From: a bacterium
GTDB taxonomy: Bacteria; Myxococcota_A; Bradymonadia; UBA7976; UBA1532
NCBI GenBank assembly: GCA_030427205.1
Contig: JAUHXC010000070.1
Coordinates: 1-42,058, forward strand
DNA: 42,058 nt
Direction: 5' to 3'
This document shows positions 24,815 to 34,084 of the stretch, in pieces; positions within the stretch are counted from its first letter, which is position 1, and every line of letters starts with the position of its first letter. The notes under the pieces are model-generated. The model did no database searches. It had not been told where the DNA came from and worked only from the letters and a program-made list of their open reading frames with translations. Both the position numbers and the translations under genes were made by a program.

Positions 24815-27800
24815 GTGCTCGACGGCAAGTACACCGCAGGCGATGAGATCTTGCACGGCCGACGCAAATGGTCCACCGATGAGGCCGTGCATCCGCCCAA
24901 GACCCTGCTGCTGACCATCCGCCGGACCGCGCCCGACCGGCTCGACATCGGCGCCCGGCTGCTGCTGCCCGACGACGTGGGGCCGCTCGGCTGGCGCGGC
25001 GAGCATCACATCGACCCGGCCGCGCTCGAACGGGAGATCACCGCGCTGGCGGCGGCCCGGCGACAGGCCATGGCCGGCGCGGGGCCCGAGCGCCTCGAGA
25101 GCGCCGGCCAGCTGCTCTTCGACCTGCTGCTGCCCGAGCCGGTCAAACAGGCGGTGCGCCGCCTCGACGGGCACGGGCTGATGGTCGAGCAGGCGGGCCT
25201 CGACGGGTTGCCCTGGGCCCTGCTCGACGACGGACGCGGCCCGCTGGGCGTGCGCCTGGCGCTGGGCGAGGCCGGCATCGGTGATCCGTGGACCGGCGCC
25301 GAAGCGCTCGGCGACGCGCGCATCCTGGTGCTCGCCGACCCCGCCGCCGACCTGCCCGCCGCCCGGGCCGAGGGCGAGGCATTGGCCGCGATCTTCGCCG
25401 AGGCCCCGCACGCCCCCGCCTTCGACCTGCGCCTGGGCCGCACCGGTCGGGCCGAGGTGCTGCGCGGTCTGCGGCGCTACGGGGTGGTGCACCTCGCCGG
25501 ACACGTCGACCCGCCCGGCGAGGGGCCCGCCGGCTGGCGCCTCGCCGACGGCCTGCTCACCGCGGCCGACCTCGAGCTGCTGCGCGGCGGCGTGATGCCC
25601 CGGCTGGTCTTCGCCAACGCCTGCCGCTCGACCCGGCTGGCCCCGGCCCTGCTCGACGTGGGCGTGCGGCACGTGATCGCGACGGACGTCGACCTGCCCG
25701 ACCTGGCCGGCGCGGACTTCGCCGCCGCCTTCTACCGCGCCTCGACCCGGGGCGCGCCGGTGGGCGAAGCGCTGCGGCGCGCGCGGGCCGAGGCCGTCGA
25801 GCGGGGCGACCGCACCTGGCTGGCCTATCGCCTCTTCGGCGACCCGCGCACCCGCCACGGGCGCTCGGCGGAGGTCAGCCCGCCGGCCGAGCTGCGCCGG
25901 GCGGTGGTCCTCGCGGTGCGCCACGACCCACGCGGCGAGCTCGAAGCGCGGGTCGAGGCGACGCGGGCCCGACAACGGCGCTTCGCCGAGGTGGTCGGCG
26001 CGGCGGGCGGCCGAACGCTGCCGGCGACCGGCGCGCTCGACCGCGCGGTCTTCGGGGTGCCCGCCCGCCGGGAGGACGACGCCCGCCGGGCCGCCCGGGC
26101 GGCGCTCTTGCTACTGACCGAGCTGCCCGACGCCGTCGCCGCGCTGGACGGCGGCCGGCTCGCCGTCTCCGGCCGCTCGATGCTCGGGGCCCCGCTCGAC
26201 CGCGCGGAGCGCACGGTCTGGTCGGCCGATGCCGGCGTCTGGATCGCCCCGGCGGTGGCCCGCACCCTGCGCGGCGCCCGCATCGAAGGTGGACGGCTGC
26301 TGGCGCTGGCTCACCCGCCCGCGCCCGTCGGGCCCTTCATCGGCCGCCGGGCCGAGCTCGACCGCATCGAGGCGCTGGTCCCCGGCGAGGCGCTGACGAT
26401 CGTCGGGCCGGCGGGCATCGGCAAGTCGCGGCTGCTCGACGCGGCCCGCCGCCGGCTGCAGCTGCGCGCGGTCGTGCAGGCGCCGGCCGACGCGGAGGGC
26501 CCATATGGCGGCCTCGCCCCGCTCGTGCGGCGGCTGTGCGGGCTCGACGAGAGCGCCGATCGGCCCACGACCGAGGCGGCGATCGGCGCCGCGCTGGCCG
26601 GCGAGGCGGACGACTTCACCCCCATCGATCGCCTGCTGGCCACCGACCCCCGGGATCATGGCGAGACCTTGCTGGCCATGCTGGGCTTCGGCGAGCGCGC
26701 CGCCGACGGCGAGACCGACGCCCGGGTCGCCGCGGCGCTGCGCGCGCTCATCGAGGCGGCGGGCGCGGCGGTCATCCTCGAAGACGCCTGGCGCAGCCCC
26801 GCCGCGGGGGTCATCGAAGCCCTGGTCGCCGATCCGCCCGCCGGCGCGCTGCTGCTCGTCACCACCCGGCCGGCCTTCGTCGAGGGGCGCCCGGGCTGGT
26901 TCCGCAGCTCACGCCACCACCGGCTCGACCTCGGCCCGTTGCCCGATCGGGCCGCCCGCGCCCTGGCCTGTGCCCTGCGCCCCGACGCCGAGGGCGAGGC
27001 GATCGACGCGCTCTCGGCCCGGGCCGAGGGCAACCCGCTGTTCGTGCACGAGCTCGCCCGCATCGTCGATCACCCCGACGACGGCCTGCCGGACACCATC
27101 GAAGCGGTGATGCAGGCCCGGCTCGACCGGCTCGACGCCGAAGAGCGCCAGGTGCTGCGGGCCGCGGCGGTGCTGGGGCGGGTCTTCTGGCGCGAGGGCG
27201 TCGAGCGCCTGCTGGGGCGCGCCGAGCTGCAACCGACCCTCGATCGACTGGCCGCCGCGCGCTTCATCGTGCCCGAGGCCGAGAGCGCGCTGCCCGGCCA
27301 GACCGCCTGGCGCTTCGCCCATGGCCTGCTGCACGCCGTCGTCGAGCGCAGCCTGCCGCGCCATGCCCGGGCCGCGCTGCACGGGCGGGCCGCGCTGTGG
27401 CTGGCCGACGAGATCGGGGGTGACGCCGCGCCGCGTCGAGCGCGGATCGCCGCGCACCGCGCCGCTTCGGGCGACAGCGCGCGGGCGCGGATCGACTGGC
27501 TGGCGGCCGCCGACCACGCCGAGACCAGCCTGGCGACCGACGCCGCCCGGCGGGCGTTGCGCGCGGCGCTCGCGCTGTTCGGCGACGACGACCCCGCCGA
27601 GCAGGCGGCGCTCGAAGCGCGGCTGGGTGATCTCGATCGGGTCGCCGGCGACCTCGACGCCGCCGCCCGGCGCTTCGAGGCGGCGTTGAGCCTGACGGTG
27701 GCGCCCGGCGCGCGCGCCCTCTATCGCAGCCGGGCCAGCGCCGTCGCCCTCGCCCGCGGGCGCACCGCCGAAGCCCGCGCCCTGGGTGACGGCGCCCTCG

Positions 27801-28777
27801 CCGATCTCGCGCGGGCCGCGGCCGTCGAGCCCGACCAGCGGGCCGAGATCGTGCATCAGGTGGCCTGGCTCGACTATCACGCCGGCGCGCTCGATCGCGC
27901 CGAGGAGCGGCTGAACCGGCTGGTCGAGGCGCTGCCCCGAAGCGCCCGCCGGGCCCGCGGGCTGGCGTGGCATCTGCTCGGCACCATCGCCCAGCAGCGC
28001 GGCCGGGCCGAGCAGGCCGGGGCCTGGCTGCGGCGGGCGCTGGCCCTGCTCGGGCCCCACGACCCCCAGCGCGCCCGGGTGGTGCACGGGCTGGCGCTCG
28101 TCGCGGTGCAGCGCGGTGATTACGACGCCGCCGCCCGGCACTACGCCGAAGGCATCCGCCTGCGGGCCCGGCGGGGTGACCTGGCCGGGCTGGCCAAGAC
28201 CTACAGCAACCTGGGCACGCTGCACGGCGAGCGCGGCGGGCCGGGGGACTACGCGCGCGCCGCCCGCTATCTGCAGGAGGCCATCCGTATCCGGGCCCGC
28301 ATCGGTCACGCGGCGCTGGCCATCAGCCGGGCCAACCTGGGCGACCTGTACCTGCGCCAGGGGCGCATCGCCGACGCCCGCGCCGAGCTCGAGCAGGCCA
28401 CCGTGGCCGACCCGCCGAGCTGGGCCCGCAGCGAGCTGTGGCGCATGACCGCCGACCTGCGGTTGCGCCAGGGCGACCTCGAGGCCGCCGCCGAAGGGGT
28501 CGAGCAGGCGTTGCAGGCGGCGCGGGCGTTGGCCGATCGGGTCCGCGAGGCGGCGGCGCTCGACCTCGCCGCGACGATCGCGACCGCCCGCGGGCGCGCC
28601 GACGAGGCCCGCGCGGCGCTCGAAGCGGCCCTCGTCATCCAGCGCGAGCGGGAGGCGCTCGGACCCATCGCCGAGGCCGCCAGCCGCCTCGCCGCGCACA
28701 TCGCCGCGTCCGACCCCGCCCGCGCCGCCGAGCTGCGCGACGAAGCGGGCACCCTGCGCGCGATGCTGACCGACTGA
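24815..28777 (+). CDS. CHAT protease - degenerate cyclase - STAND ATPase - TPR protein
   Basis: About 1320 residues, soluble, no signal or membrane segments. The start is uncertain: GTG 24815, ATG 24794 and GTG 24887 all lack a strong ribosome-binding site. Domains: CHAT caspase-like peptidase with H226/H230 in VHLAGH and C270 in NACRS (about 85-355); a class III cyclase fold that has lost its metal and catalytic positions (about 365-490, ending in EDDARRAARAALLLL); an AAA/STAND ATPase with GPAGIGKS (K537, about 505-780); then winged helices and TPR repeats to the end. Known members use TPRs to sense a trigger and the ATPase to activate an effector domain. Its neighbour is an ECF sigma/anti-sigma operon, so cleavage of a regulator is a plausible output. 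Domain calls are strong; the role is inference. Confidence 0.88.
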   Translation: MLDGKYTAGDEILHGRRKWSTDEAVHPPKTLLLTIRRTAPDRLDIGARLLLPDDVGPLGWRGEHHIDPAALEREITALAAARRQAMAGAGPERLESAGQLLFDLLLPEPVKQAVRRLDGHGLMVEQAGLDGLPWALLDDGRGPLGVRLALGEAGIGDPWTGAEALGDARILVLADPAADLPAARAEGEALAAIFAEAPHAPAFDLRLGRTGRAEVLRGLRRYGVVHLAGHVDPPGEGPAGWRLADGLLTAADLELLRGGVMPRLVFANACRSTRLAPALLDVGVRHVIATDVDLPDLAGADFAAAFYRASTRGAPVGEALRRARAEAVERGDRTWLAYRLFGDPRTRHGRSAEVSPPAELRRAVVLAVRHDPRGELEARVEATRARQRRFAEVVGAAGGRTLPATGALDRAVFGVPARREDDARRAARAALLLLTELPDAVAALDGGRLAVSGRSMLGAPLDRAERTVWSADAGVWIAPAVARTLRGARIEGGRLLALAHPPAPVGPFIGRRAELDRIEALVPGEALTIVGPAGIGKSRLLDAARRRLQLRAVVQAPADAEGPYGGLAPLVRRLCGLDESADRPTTEAAIGAALAGEADDFTPIDRLLATDPRDHGETLLAMLGFGERAADGETDARVAAALRALIEAAGAAVILEDAWRSPAAGVIEALVADPPAGALLLVTTRPAFVEGRPGWFRSSRHHRLDLGPLPDRAARALACALRPDAEGEAIDALSARAEGNPLFVHELARIVDHPDDGLPDTIEAVMQARLDRLDAEERQVLRAAAVLGRVFWREGVERLLGRAELQPTLDRLAAARFIVPEAESALPGQTAWRFAHGLLHAVVERSLPRHARAALHGRAALWLADEIGGDAAPRRARIAAHRAASGDSARARIDWLAAADHAETSLATDAARRALRAALALFGDDDPAEQAALEARLGDLDRVAGDLDAAARRFEAALSLTVAPGARALYRSRASAVALARGRTAEARALGDGALADLARAAAVEPDQRAEIVHQVAWLDYHAGALDRAEERLNRLVEALPRSARRARGLAWHLLGTIAQQRGRAEQAGAWLRRALALLGPHDPQRARVVHGLALVAVQRGDYDAAARHYAEGIRLRARRGDLAGLAKTYSNLGTLHGERGGPGDYARAARYLQEAIRIRARIGHAALAISRANLGDLYLRQGRIADARAELEQATVADPPSWARSELWRMTADLRLRQGDLEAAAEGVEQALQAARALADRVREAAALDLAATIATARGRADEARAALEAALVIQREREALGPIAEAASRLAAHIAASDPARAAELRDEAGTLRAMLTD

Positions 28778-28891
28778 AGGGCGGCCGAAGCCCCAGAAAT
28801 CAGGCCGTTCGGGCCGTTATTCACAGAAATCGACCGCGGTGGACCGGATTCCGCGCCGCGACGGCGCCTCTCGCCCGCGCATCATGGCAGC

Positions 28892-29485
28892 ATGCTGCTC
28901 GCACCGCTCACGCTCTCGGCGCTGCTGGCCCCGGCCATCGCGCCCGCCGACCCTGCGCTCACCAACCCGGCGCCCGCCGATCTCGCGCTCTGGAATACCG
29001 CGCGCGTCGAGCTGACCCGGAGCGGCATGTACGTGCTCGGCGGCTGGGGCGCGGCGAGCGTGGTCGCGGGCGCGGTGGGCTACGGGCTGACCGATGACGA
29101 CCGCTGGCGCGGCTTTCACCTGATGACCGCCGGCTGGGGACTCGTCGACCTGGGCCTCGCCGGCCTGACGCTGTACGGGCTCGACCCGGAGAGCGCCGCC
29201 GACCTCGGCCCGGCCGAGAGCCTCGCCGAGCAGCTGCGCATCGAGCGGATTCTGCTCTTCAACGCCGGGCTGGATGTGGGCTACCTGGCCCTCGGCGCCT
29301 GGCTCTGGGAGCGTGGCCTGCGCACGGACGACGCGCGGCAGGTGGGCTTCGGGCAGGCGATCCTGGTGCAGGGCGGCTTCCTGCTGGCCTTCGACCTGGC
29401 GCTCTACGCCCTCGAGGTCGAGCACGGCGATGCGCTGCGGCTCATGCTCGTGCCCGGGGCGGTCGCGCTCGGCGGCGTCTTCTGA
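28892..29485 (+). CDS. Integral membrane protein, unknown family
   Basis: 197 residues. Starts at ATG 28892 with only weak ribosome-binding sequence. After an N-terminal hydrophobic segment that could be a signal or first helix, there are about four membrane segments, including GGWGAASVVAGAVGYGL, LVDLGLAGLTLYGL and FLLAFDLALYALEV. The layout WNTARVELTRSGMYVLGGW near the start resembles small uncharacterised 4-helix membrane proteins of environmental bacteria. No catalytic residues stand out. The 114-bp gap before it contains only short GGCC inverted repeats. Confidence 0.7.
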   Translation: MLLAPLTLSALLAPAIAPADPALTNPAPADLALWNTARVELTRSGMYVLGGWGAASVVAGAVGYGLTDDDRWRGFHLMTAGWGLVDLGLAGLTLYGLDPESAADLGPAESLAEQLRIERILLFNAGLDVGYLALGAWLWERGLRTDDARQVGFGQAILVQGGFLLAFDLALYALEVEHGDALRLMLVPGAVALGGVF

Positions 29486-29531
29486 GCGGCCGCCGACCGC
29501 TCTCACCGACCTTTCACCGGGGGGCCGGAGC

Positions 29532-29560
29532 TTGCCCCGACCGGCCATCGCTGACAGGAT
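29532..29560 (+). promoter_or_regulatory. Possible promoter of the TPR/LamG gene pair
   Basis: TTGCCC (29532-29537), 17-base spacer, CAGGAT (29555-29560), about 40 bases before the TPR-gene ATG. A fair match to sigma-70 boxes, no independent support. Confidence 0.35.
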
Positions 29561-29600
29561 GTGCCGGGCACGAACACCGACCATGGGAGACCGGTACCGG

Positions 29601-30317
29601 ATGCGCGCGCATATCGCCCTCAGCCTGATGATGGTCGCGCCGACCATCGCCGTCGGCGCCACCCCCGCCGAGCAGAAGCAGGCTCAGGAGATCTATGGCG
29701 AAGGGGTCGCCGCCTTCAAAGCCAAGGACTACGAGGCCGCGCTGGCCCGCTTCGAAGCGGCCCACGCCCTCGACCCCTCGCCGGTGCTGCTCTACAACAT
29801 GGCCCGGGCCAACGAAGAGCTGGGCCGACCGGCCGCCGCCGCGACCGCGTACGAGGCGTATCTGCAGGCCTACCCCGACGCGCCCGATCGGGACGACGTC
29901 GAGCGCCGTATCCGCATCATGCGGGCCATCCTCGGCAACATCGAAGACAACAACCAGCAGGCGCTGACCGCCACCTCGGTGCAGCCGCAGCCCACGTCGC
30001 TGCGCCCGTTCGCCTACACCGCTCTGGGCGTCGGCGCGGCGATGATCGTCGTGGCGCTGGTCGGGGTCTCCAACCTCGAGAGCGCCCGGGACGACTTCAC
30101 CGCGGCCGACACCGTCAAGGAGAAGCAGCAGGCCGAAGACGCCGGCAGCAGCGCCGCGATCACCGCCAACGTCGGCTGGATCACCGGCGGCCTGCTGCTG
30201 GGCGCCGGCGGGCTGTTGTGGGCGCTCGAGCCCGACCGGGCGCCGATCTCGGCGGGCACCGTGCCGCCGCCGCCGCCGACCTCGGGGCTGATGCTGCAGT
30301 GGAGCACCCGATGGTGA
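29601..30317 (+). CDS. Secreted TPR protein with one membrane helix
   Basis: 238 residues. Start ATG 29601 with GGGAGA ten bases upstream; in-frame codons earlier lack a signal. The signal peptide (LSLMMVAPTIAVGA) is followed by two TPR-like repeats (YGEGVAAFKAKDYEAALARF, YNMARANEELGRPAAAATAYEAYL), a linker, a membrane segment (AYTALGVGAAMIVVALVGV) and a second hydrophobic stretch (WITGGLLLGAGGLLWAL). The repeats should scaffold a periplasmic partner. It overlaps the LamG lipoprotein gene by 7 bases. Confidence 0.78.
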   Translation: MRAHIALSLMMVAPTIAVGATPAEQKQAQEIYGEGVAAFKAKDYEAALARFEAAHALDPSPVLLYNMARANEELGRPAAAATAYEAYLQAYPDAPDRDDVERRIRIMRAILGNIEDNNQQALTATSVQPQPTSLRPFAYTALGVGAAMIVVALVGVSNLESARDDFTAADTVKEKQQAEDAGSSAAITANVGWITGGLLLGAGGLLWALEPDRAPISAGTVPPPPPTSGLMLQWSTRW

Positions 30318-31288
30318 GCCGCGCGTGCCGACGCTGGCGTCGATGGCTCGCCCGGGTCGCGCTGCCCGCCGCCTTCGCCGCCCCGCTGGCCCTCGGCGGC
30401 TGCTCTGCCGAGTTCGGCGGGCGCTGCGCCGCCGACGACGAGTGCGGCGAAGAGCGGCTGTGCATCCAGGGCTATTGCCTGCCCGAGGACTCGCCCGATC
30501 GCTTCGCCGATGGCGGCCCCGACGGCGCCGCGGACACCGACGGCGGCCCGTCCGGCCAGGGGTGCGCCGTATCGGGGGCGACGCCGGCCTACGACGAGAA
30601 CCTGCGCCCCTGCGCAGACGAGCACACCGCGGCTTTGTGGCGCTTCGACGACGACTTCGAAGCGCGGGTCCCGCCCGGCGCGACGCCCGTCGCCCGCGAG
30701 GGTGACCCCGATGGCGAGCAGGTCCGGCTCGATCCGGCCGGCCTCGCCGGCGGCGCGGCGGTCTTCGCCGGCGCCGACGATCCCGGCCTGGGCACGACCG
30801 AGCCGGTGCGGGCCACCGCGCCGTTGACCATCGAGCTCTGGGCCCGCCCCGCCGGGCAGGACACCAGCAGCCGCGCGCTGGTCAGCAACCTCAATACCGA
30901 CCGCGACGACGCGCTGGCCGGCGGCTTCGAGCTGTTCATCGACCAGAGCGACGACGACCCGGCCCAGTATCAGCTCGGCCTGGCCTACGCCAACGGCCGC
31001 TTCCGCCAGGGCTACGAGACCGCCGCGCGCTTCCCCGCCGGCCGCTGGGTGCACCTCGCCGGGGTCATCGAAGAAGACGGCGCGGTGAAGCTCTACGTCG
31101 ACGGCGAGGAGGAGGTCTTCGACCCGATCCCGGCGACCGGGCGGGGCCGGGATCTGCGCATCGGTCGGCGCGCTGAAGGCGAGCTGCGCCCCTACCCCGG
31201 CGCGCTCGACGAGATCCGGCTCTCGACCATCGCCCGCGACGCCGAGAGCCTGCGCCGGGTCGCTCGCGACGCCGAACGACCCGACTGA
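30311..31288 (+). CDS. LamG-like lectin-fold lipoprotein
   Basis: 325 residues. ATG 30311 with GGAG six bases upstream. Signal peptide ends in lipobox LALGGC. A Cys cluster (CAADDECGEERLCIQGYC) resembles the short Cys motif of other lipoproteins here. From about residue 105 a concanavalin A-like LamG_3-type domain is seen: AALWRFDDDFEARVPPG, LTIELWARPAG, RWVHLAGVIEEDGAVKLYVDG and GALDEIRLS. Such domains bind carbohydrates or proteins at the cell surface. The TPR gene ending within this start suggests the pair works together. It ends 6 bp from valS, which is convergent. Confidence 0.85.
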   Translation: MVSRACRRWRRWLARVALPAAFAAPLALGGCSAEFGGRCAADDECGEERLCIQGYCLPEDSPDRFADGGPDGAADTDGGPSGQGCAVSGATPAYDENLRPCADEHTAALWRFDDDFEARVPPGATPVAREGDPDGEQVRLDPAGLAGGAAVFAGADDPGLGTTEPVRATAPLTIELWARPAGQDTSSRALVSNLNTDRDDALAGGFELFIDQSDDDPAQYQLGLAYANGRFRQGYETAARFPAGRWVHLAGVIEEDGAVKLYVDGEEEVFDPIPATGRGRDLRIGRRAEGELRPYPGALDEIRLSTIARDAESLRRVARDAERPD

Positions 31289-31294
31289 GCGGCC

Positions 31295-33964
31295 TCAGCC
31301 CTGAGCCGCCAGGGCGGCGATGCGGGTCCGGCTGGCCTGCAGCTTCTCCAGCGCCGCCCGGTGGTCCGCCTCGCGCCCGCGCTCCTTCTCGACGATGTCC
31401 GCCGGCGCGTTCTCCACGAACCGCGGATTGGCCAGCTTGCGGCTGACCTGCGCCAGCCCCTTCTCCTCCTTGGCGATCGCCTTGTCTAGGCGGGCCAGCT
31501 CGTCGTCGAAGTCGATCAGCCCGGCCAGCGGCACGTGCACCTCGGTGGTGCCAGCCAGCTGCATCGCCGCGCCCTTGGGCCGCTCGCCGCCCACCCGGAT
31601 CGTCAGCGTGCCCAGCCGCGCGGTGCGCTCGAGCAGGATGCGCTCGCCTTCGAGCAGGTCGGCGGTCTCTCGATCGGACACCCGCAGCACCGCCGCGATC
31701 GGCTTGCCCGGCGCCACGTTGAGCTCGCCGCGGATGTTGCGCACCCCGGTGATGACGTCGATGAGCGCGCCCACGTCGGCCTCGGCCGCCCCGTCGACGG
31801 GGAGAGCGCCCGGCCGCGGATAGTCGGCGATGATCAGCGCCTCCGGCCGGGCATCGCCCAGGGGCAGCGACTGCCAGATCTCCTCCGAAGCGAAGGGGAT
31901 GAACGGGTGCAGCAGCCGCAGCGCCCCGTCGAGCACCGTCACCAGCGTATGCTGCGTCGCCCGCCGCGCCTCGGCGTCGTCGCCGTAGAGCACCGGCTTG
32001 CTCAGCTCGATGTACCAGTCGCACAGCTCGTTCCAGAAGAACTGGTAGAGCACCTGCGCCGCCTCGTTGATCGCCAGGGCGTCCATCGCCCCGTCGACCT
32101 GCTCGGTGACCCGCGCCAACCGGCTGAGGATCCAACGGTCGATGAGCCCCACCTGCGCCGGCGCCGCGGCGGCCGGATCGTGATCCTCGAGGTTGAGCAG
32201 CGCGAAGCGGCAGGCGTTGTAGACCTTGTTGACGAAGTTGCGATAGCCCTCGACCTGCTTGATCGACAGCTTGATGTCGCGCCCGTGCCCCGCCAGCGCC
32301 GCCAGGCACATGCGCAGGCTGTCGGCCCCGTACTCCTGCGAGACGTCGAGCGGGTCGATGACGTTGCCCTTCGTCTTCGACATCTTCGCGCCGGTCTCGT
32401 CGCGCACCATCGCGTGCAGGAAGATCGTATGGAACGGCACCTCGCCCATGAAGTGCAGGCCCATCATCATCATCCGGGCGACCCAGAAGAAGATGATGTC
32501 GTGGCCGGTCTCCATGACCGAGGTCGGGTAGAACGTCTTCAGGTCGGCGGTCTGCTCGGGCCAGCCCAGCGTCGAGAACGGCCACAGGCCCGACGAGAAC
32601 CACGTATCGAGCACGTCCGGGTCCTGGGTCAGCGCGGCGCTGCCGCACGCGCCGCAGGCGCTCGGATCGTCCCGCGAGACGACCAGCGTGCCGCAGTCGT
32701 CGCAGGTCCACGCCGGGATCTGGTGCCCCCACCACAGCTGGCGGCTGATGCACCAGTCGCGGATGTTGTCCATCCAGTGGAAATAGGTCTTCTCCCAGAC
32801 CTCGGGCACGATCCGGGTCTTGCCCTCGCGCACCGCGTCGGCGGCCGGCTTGGCGAGCGGCTCGACCTTGACGTACCACTGCTTGGACAGCATCGGCTCG
32901 ACGATCACGCCCGAGCGCTGGCAGGTGCCGACCTTGTGGGTGTGCGGCTCGACCTTCACCAGCAGCCCGGCGGCGTCGAGGTCGGCGACGATGCGCTTGC
33001 GCGCCTCGAAGCGGTCGAGGCCCACGTAGGCCGCCGGCGCGTTGTCGGTGATCTTCGCGTCCTTGTCGATGACCTGGATCATCGGCAGGTCGTGGCGCCG
33101 CCCGGTCTCGAAGTCGTTGGGGTCGTGGGCCGGGGTGACCTTCACCGCGCCGGTGCCGAACTCCATGTCGACCAGGATCCCGTCGCCGATGATCGGGATC
33201 GTGCGCTCGGTCAGCGGCAGCGCGATGCGCTTGCCGACCAGATGCGCATAGCGCGGGTCCTCGGGGTGCACCGCGACCGCGGTATCGCCGAGCATCGTCT
33301 CCGGGCGGGTCGTGGCGACGATCAGCGTCTCGTCGCTGCCCTCGACCGGATAGGCGATGTGCCACAGCGAGCCCTGGCGCTCCTCGTGCTCCACCTCGAG
33401 GTCGCTGATGACCGTCTGACAGCCCGGCGACCAGTTCACCAGCCGGTCGTCGCGGTAGATCAGCCCCTCTTCGTAGAGCCGAACGAAGACCTCACGCACC
33501 GCGGTCGACAGGCCCTCGTCCATGGTGAAGCGCTCGCGGCTCCAGTCCACCGAGGCGCCGAGGGCCTCGATCTGCCTGGTGATCCGGCCGTGGTACTGCT
33601 CCTTCCAGCGCCAGACCTCCTCGAGGAAGGCCTCGCGGCCCAGGTCGAAGCGGGATTTGCCGCTCTTCGCCAGGTGACGCTCGACCATCATCTGGGTCGC
33701 GATGCCCGCGTGGTCGGTGCCCGGCAGCCACAGCGCGTTGTAGCCGCACATGCGCTTGTGGCGGATGAGCACGTCCTGAATCGTCAGCGTCAGCGCGTGC
33801 CCCATGTGCAGGCTGCCGGTGACGTTCGGCGGCGGGATGACGATGGTATAGGGCTCGGCGTCGCTCTGGTTGTCCGCCTGGAAGTGGCCGTTCTCACGCC
33901 ACCAGGCGTACCACCGGGCCTCGACGTCGCGGTGATCGTAGACCTTGCTGATTGTCTGGCTCAT
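31295..33964 (-). CDS. valS: Valine-tRNA ligase
   Basis: 889 residues. Class I synthetase with HIGH-type motif HMGH at residues 53-56 in PPNVTGSLHMGHAL, the CP1 editing domain (TTRPETMLGDTAVAVHPEDP), a zinc-binding-like Cys cluster (CDDC, CGACG) before the catalytic region, and KMSKTKGN near residue 527. A C-terminal coiled coil ends the protein, as in other ValRS. Start ATG with GAGG nearby. Divergent from nothing immediate: the receiver-protein gene on the same strand ends 120 bp upstream. Confidence 0.97.
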   Translation of the reverse strand: MSQTISKVYDHRDVEARWYAWWRENGHFQADNQSDAEPYTIVIPPPNVTGSLHMGHALTLTIQDVLIRHKRMCGYNALWLPGTDHAGIATQMMVERHLAKSGKSRFDLGREAFLEEVWRWKEQYHGRITRQIEALGASVDWSRERFTMDEGLSTAVREVFVRLYEEGLIYRDDRLVNWSPGCQTVISDLEVEHEERQGSLWHIAYPVEGSDETLIVATTRPETMLGDTAVAVHPEDPRYAHLVGKRIALPLTERTIPIIGDGILVDMEFGTGAVKVTPAHDPNDFETGRRHDLPMIQVIDKDAKITDNAPAAYVGLDRFEARKRIVADLDAAGLLVKVEPHTHKVGTCQRSGVIVEPMLSKQWYVKVEPLAKPAADAVREGKTRIVPEVWEKTYFHWMDNIRDWCISRQLWWGHQIPAWTCDDCGTLVVSRDDPSACGACGSAALTQDPDVLDTWFSSGLWPFSTLGWPEQTADLKTFYPTSVMETGHDIIFFWVARMMMMGLHFMGEVPFHTIFLHAMVRDETGAKMSKTKGNVIDPLDVSQEYGADSLRMCLAALAGHGRDIKLSIKQVEGYRNFVNKVYNACRFALLNLEDHDPAAAAPAQVGLIDRWILSRLARVTEQVDGAMDALAINEAAQVLYQFFWNELCDWYIELSKPVLYGDDAEARRATQHTLVTVLDGALRLLHPFIPFASEEIWQSLPLGDARPEALIIADYPRPGALPVDGAAEADVGALIDVITGVRNIRGELNVAPGKPIAAVLRVSDRETADLLEGERILLERTARLGTLTIRVGGERPKGAAMQLAGTTEVHVPLAGLIDFDDELARLDKAIAKEEKGLAQVSRKLANPRFVENAPADIVEKERGREADHRAALEKLQASRTRIAALAAQG

Positions 33965-34084
33965 CGGTCCTCAGCCTCCCGCTGGAGAGGTATGGTTCAG
34001 AAGCGGGGGGAGGATACGCGCGGCGAGGCGGGGATGACAGGGGGTCCGCCGCCGCCGGCGCAGCCCCCCGAAGAAAAGTACGGG

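Noticed and set aside
22056..28777. CRISPR type III-E locus
   Set aside because: No repeat array, Cas7-11-like effector or Cas gene is present; only the CHAT/sigma logic is similar.
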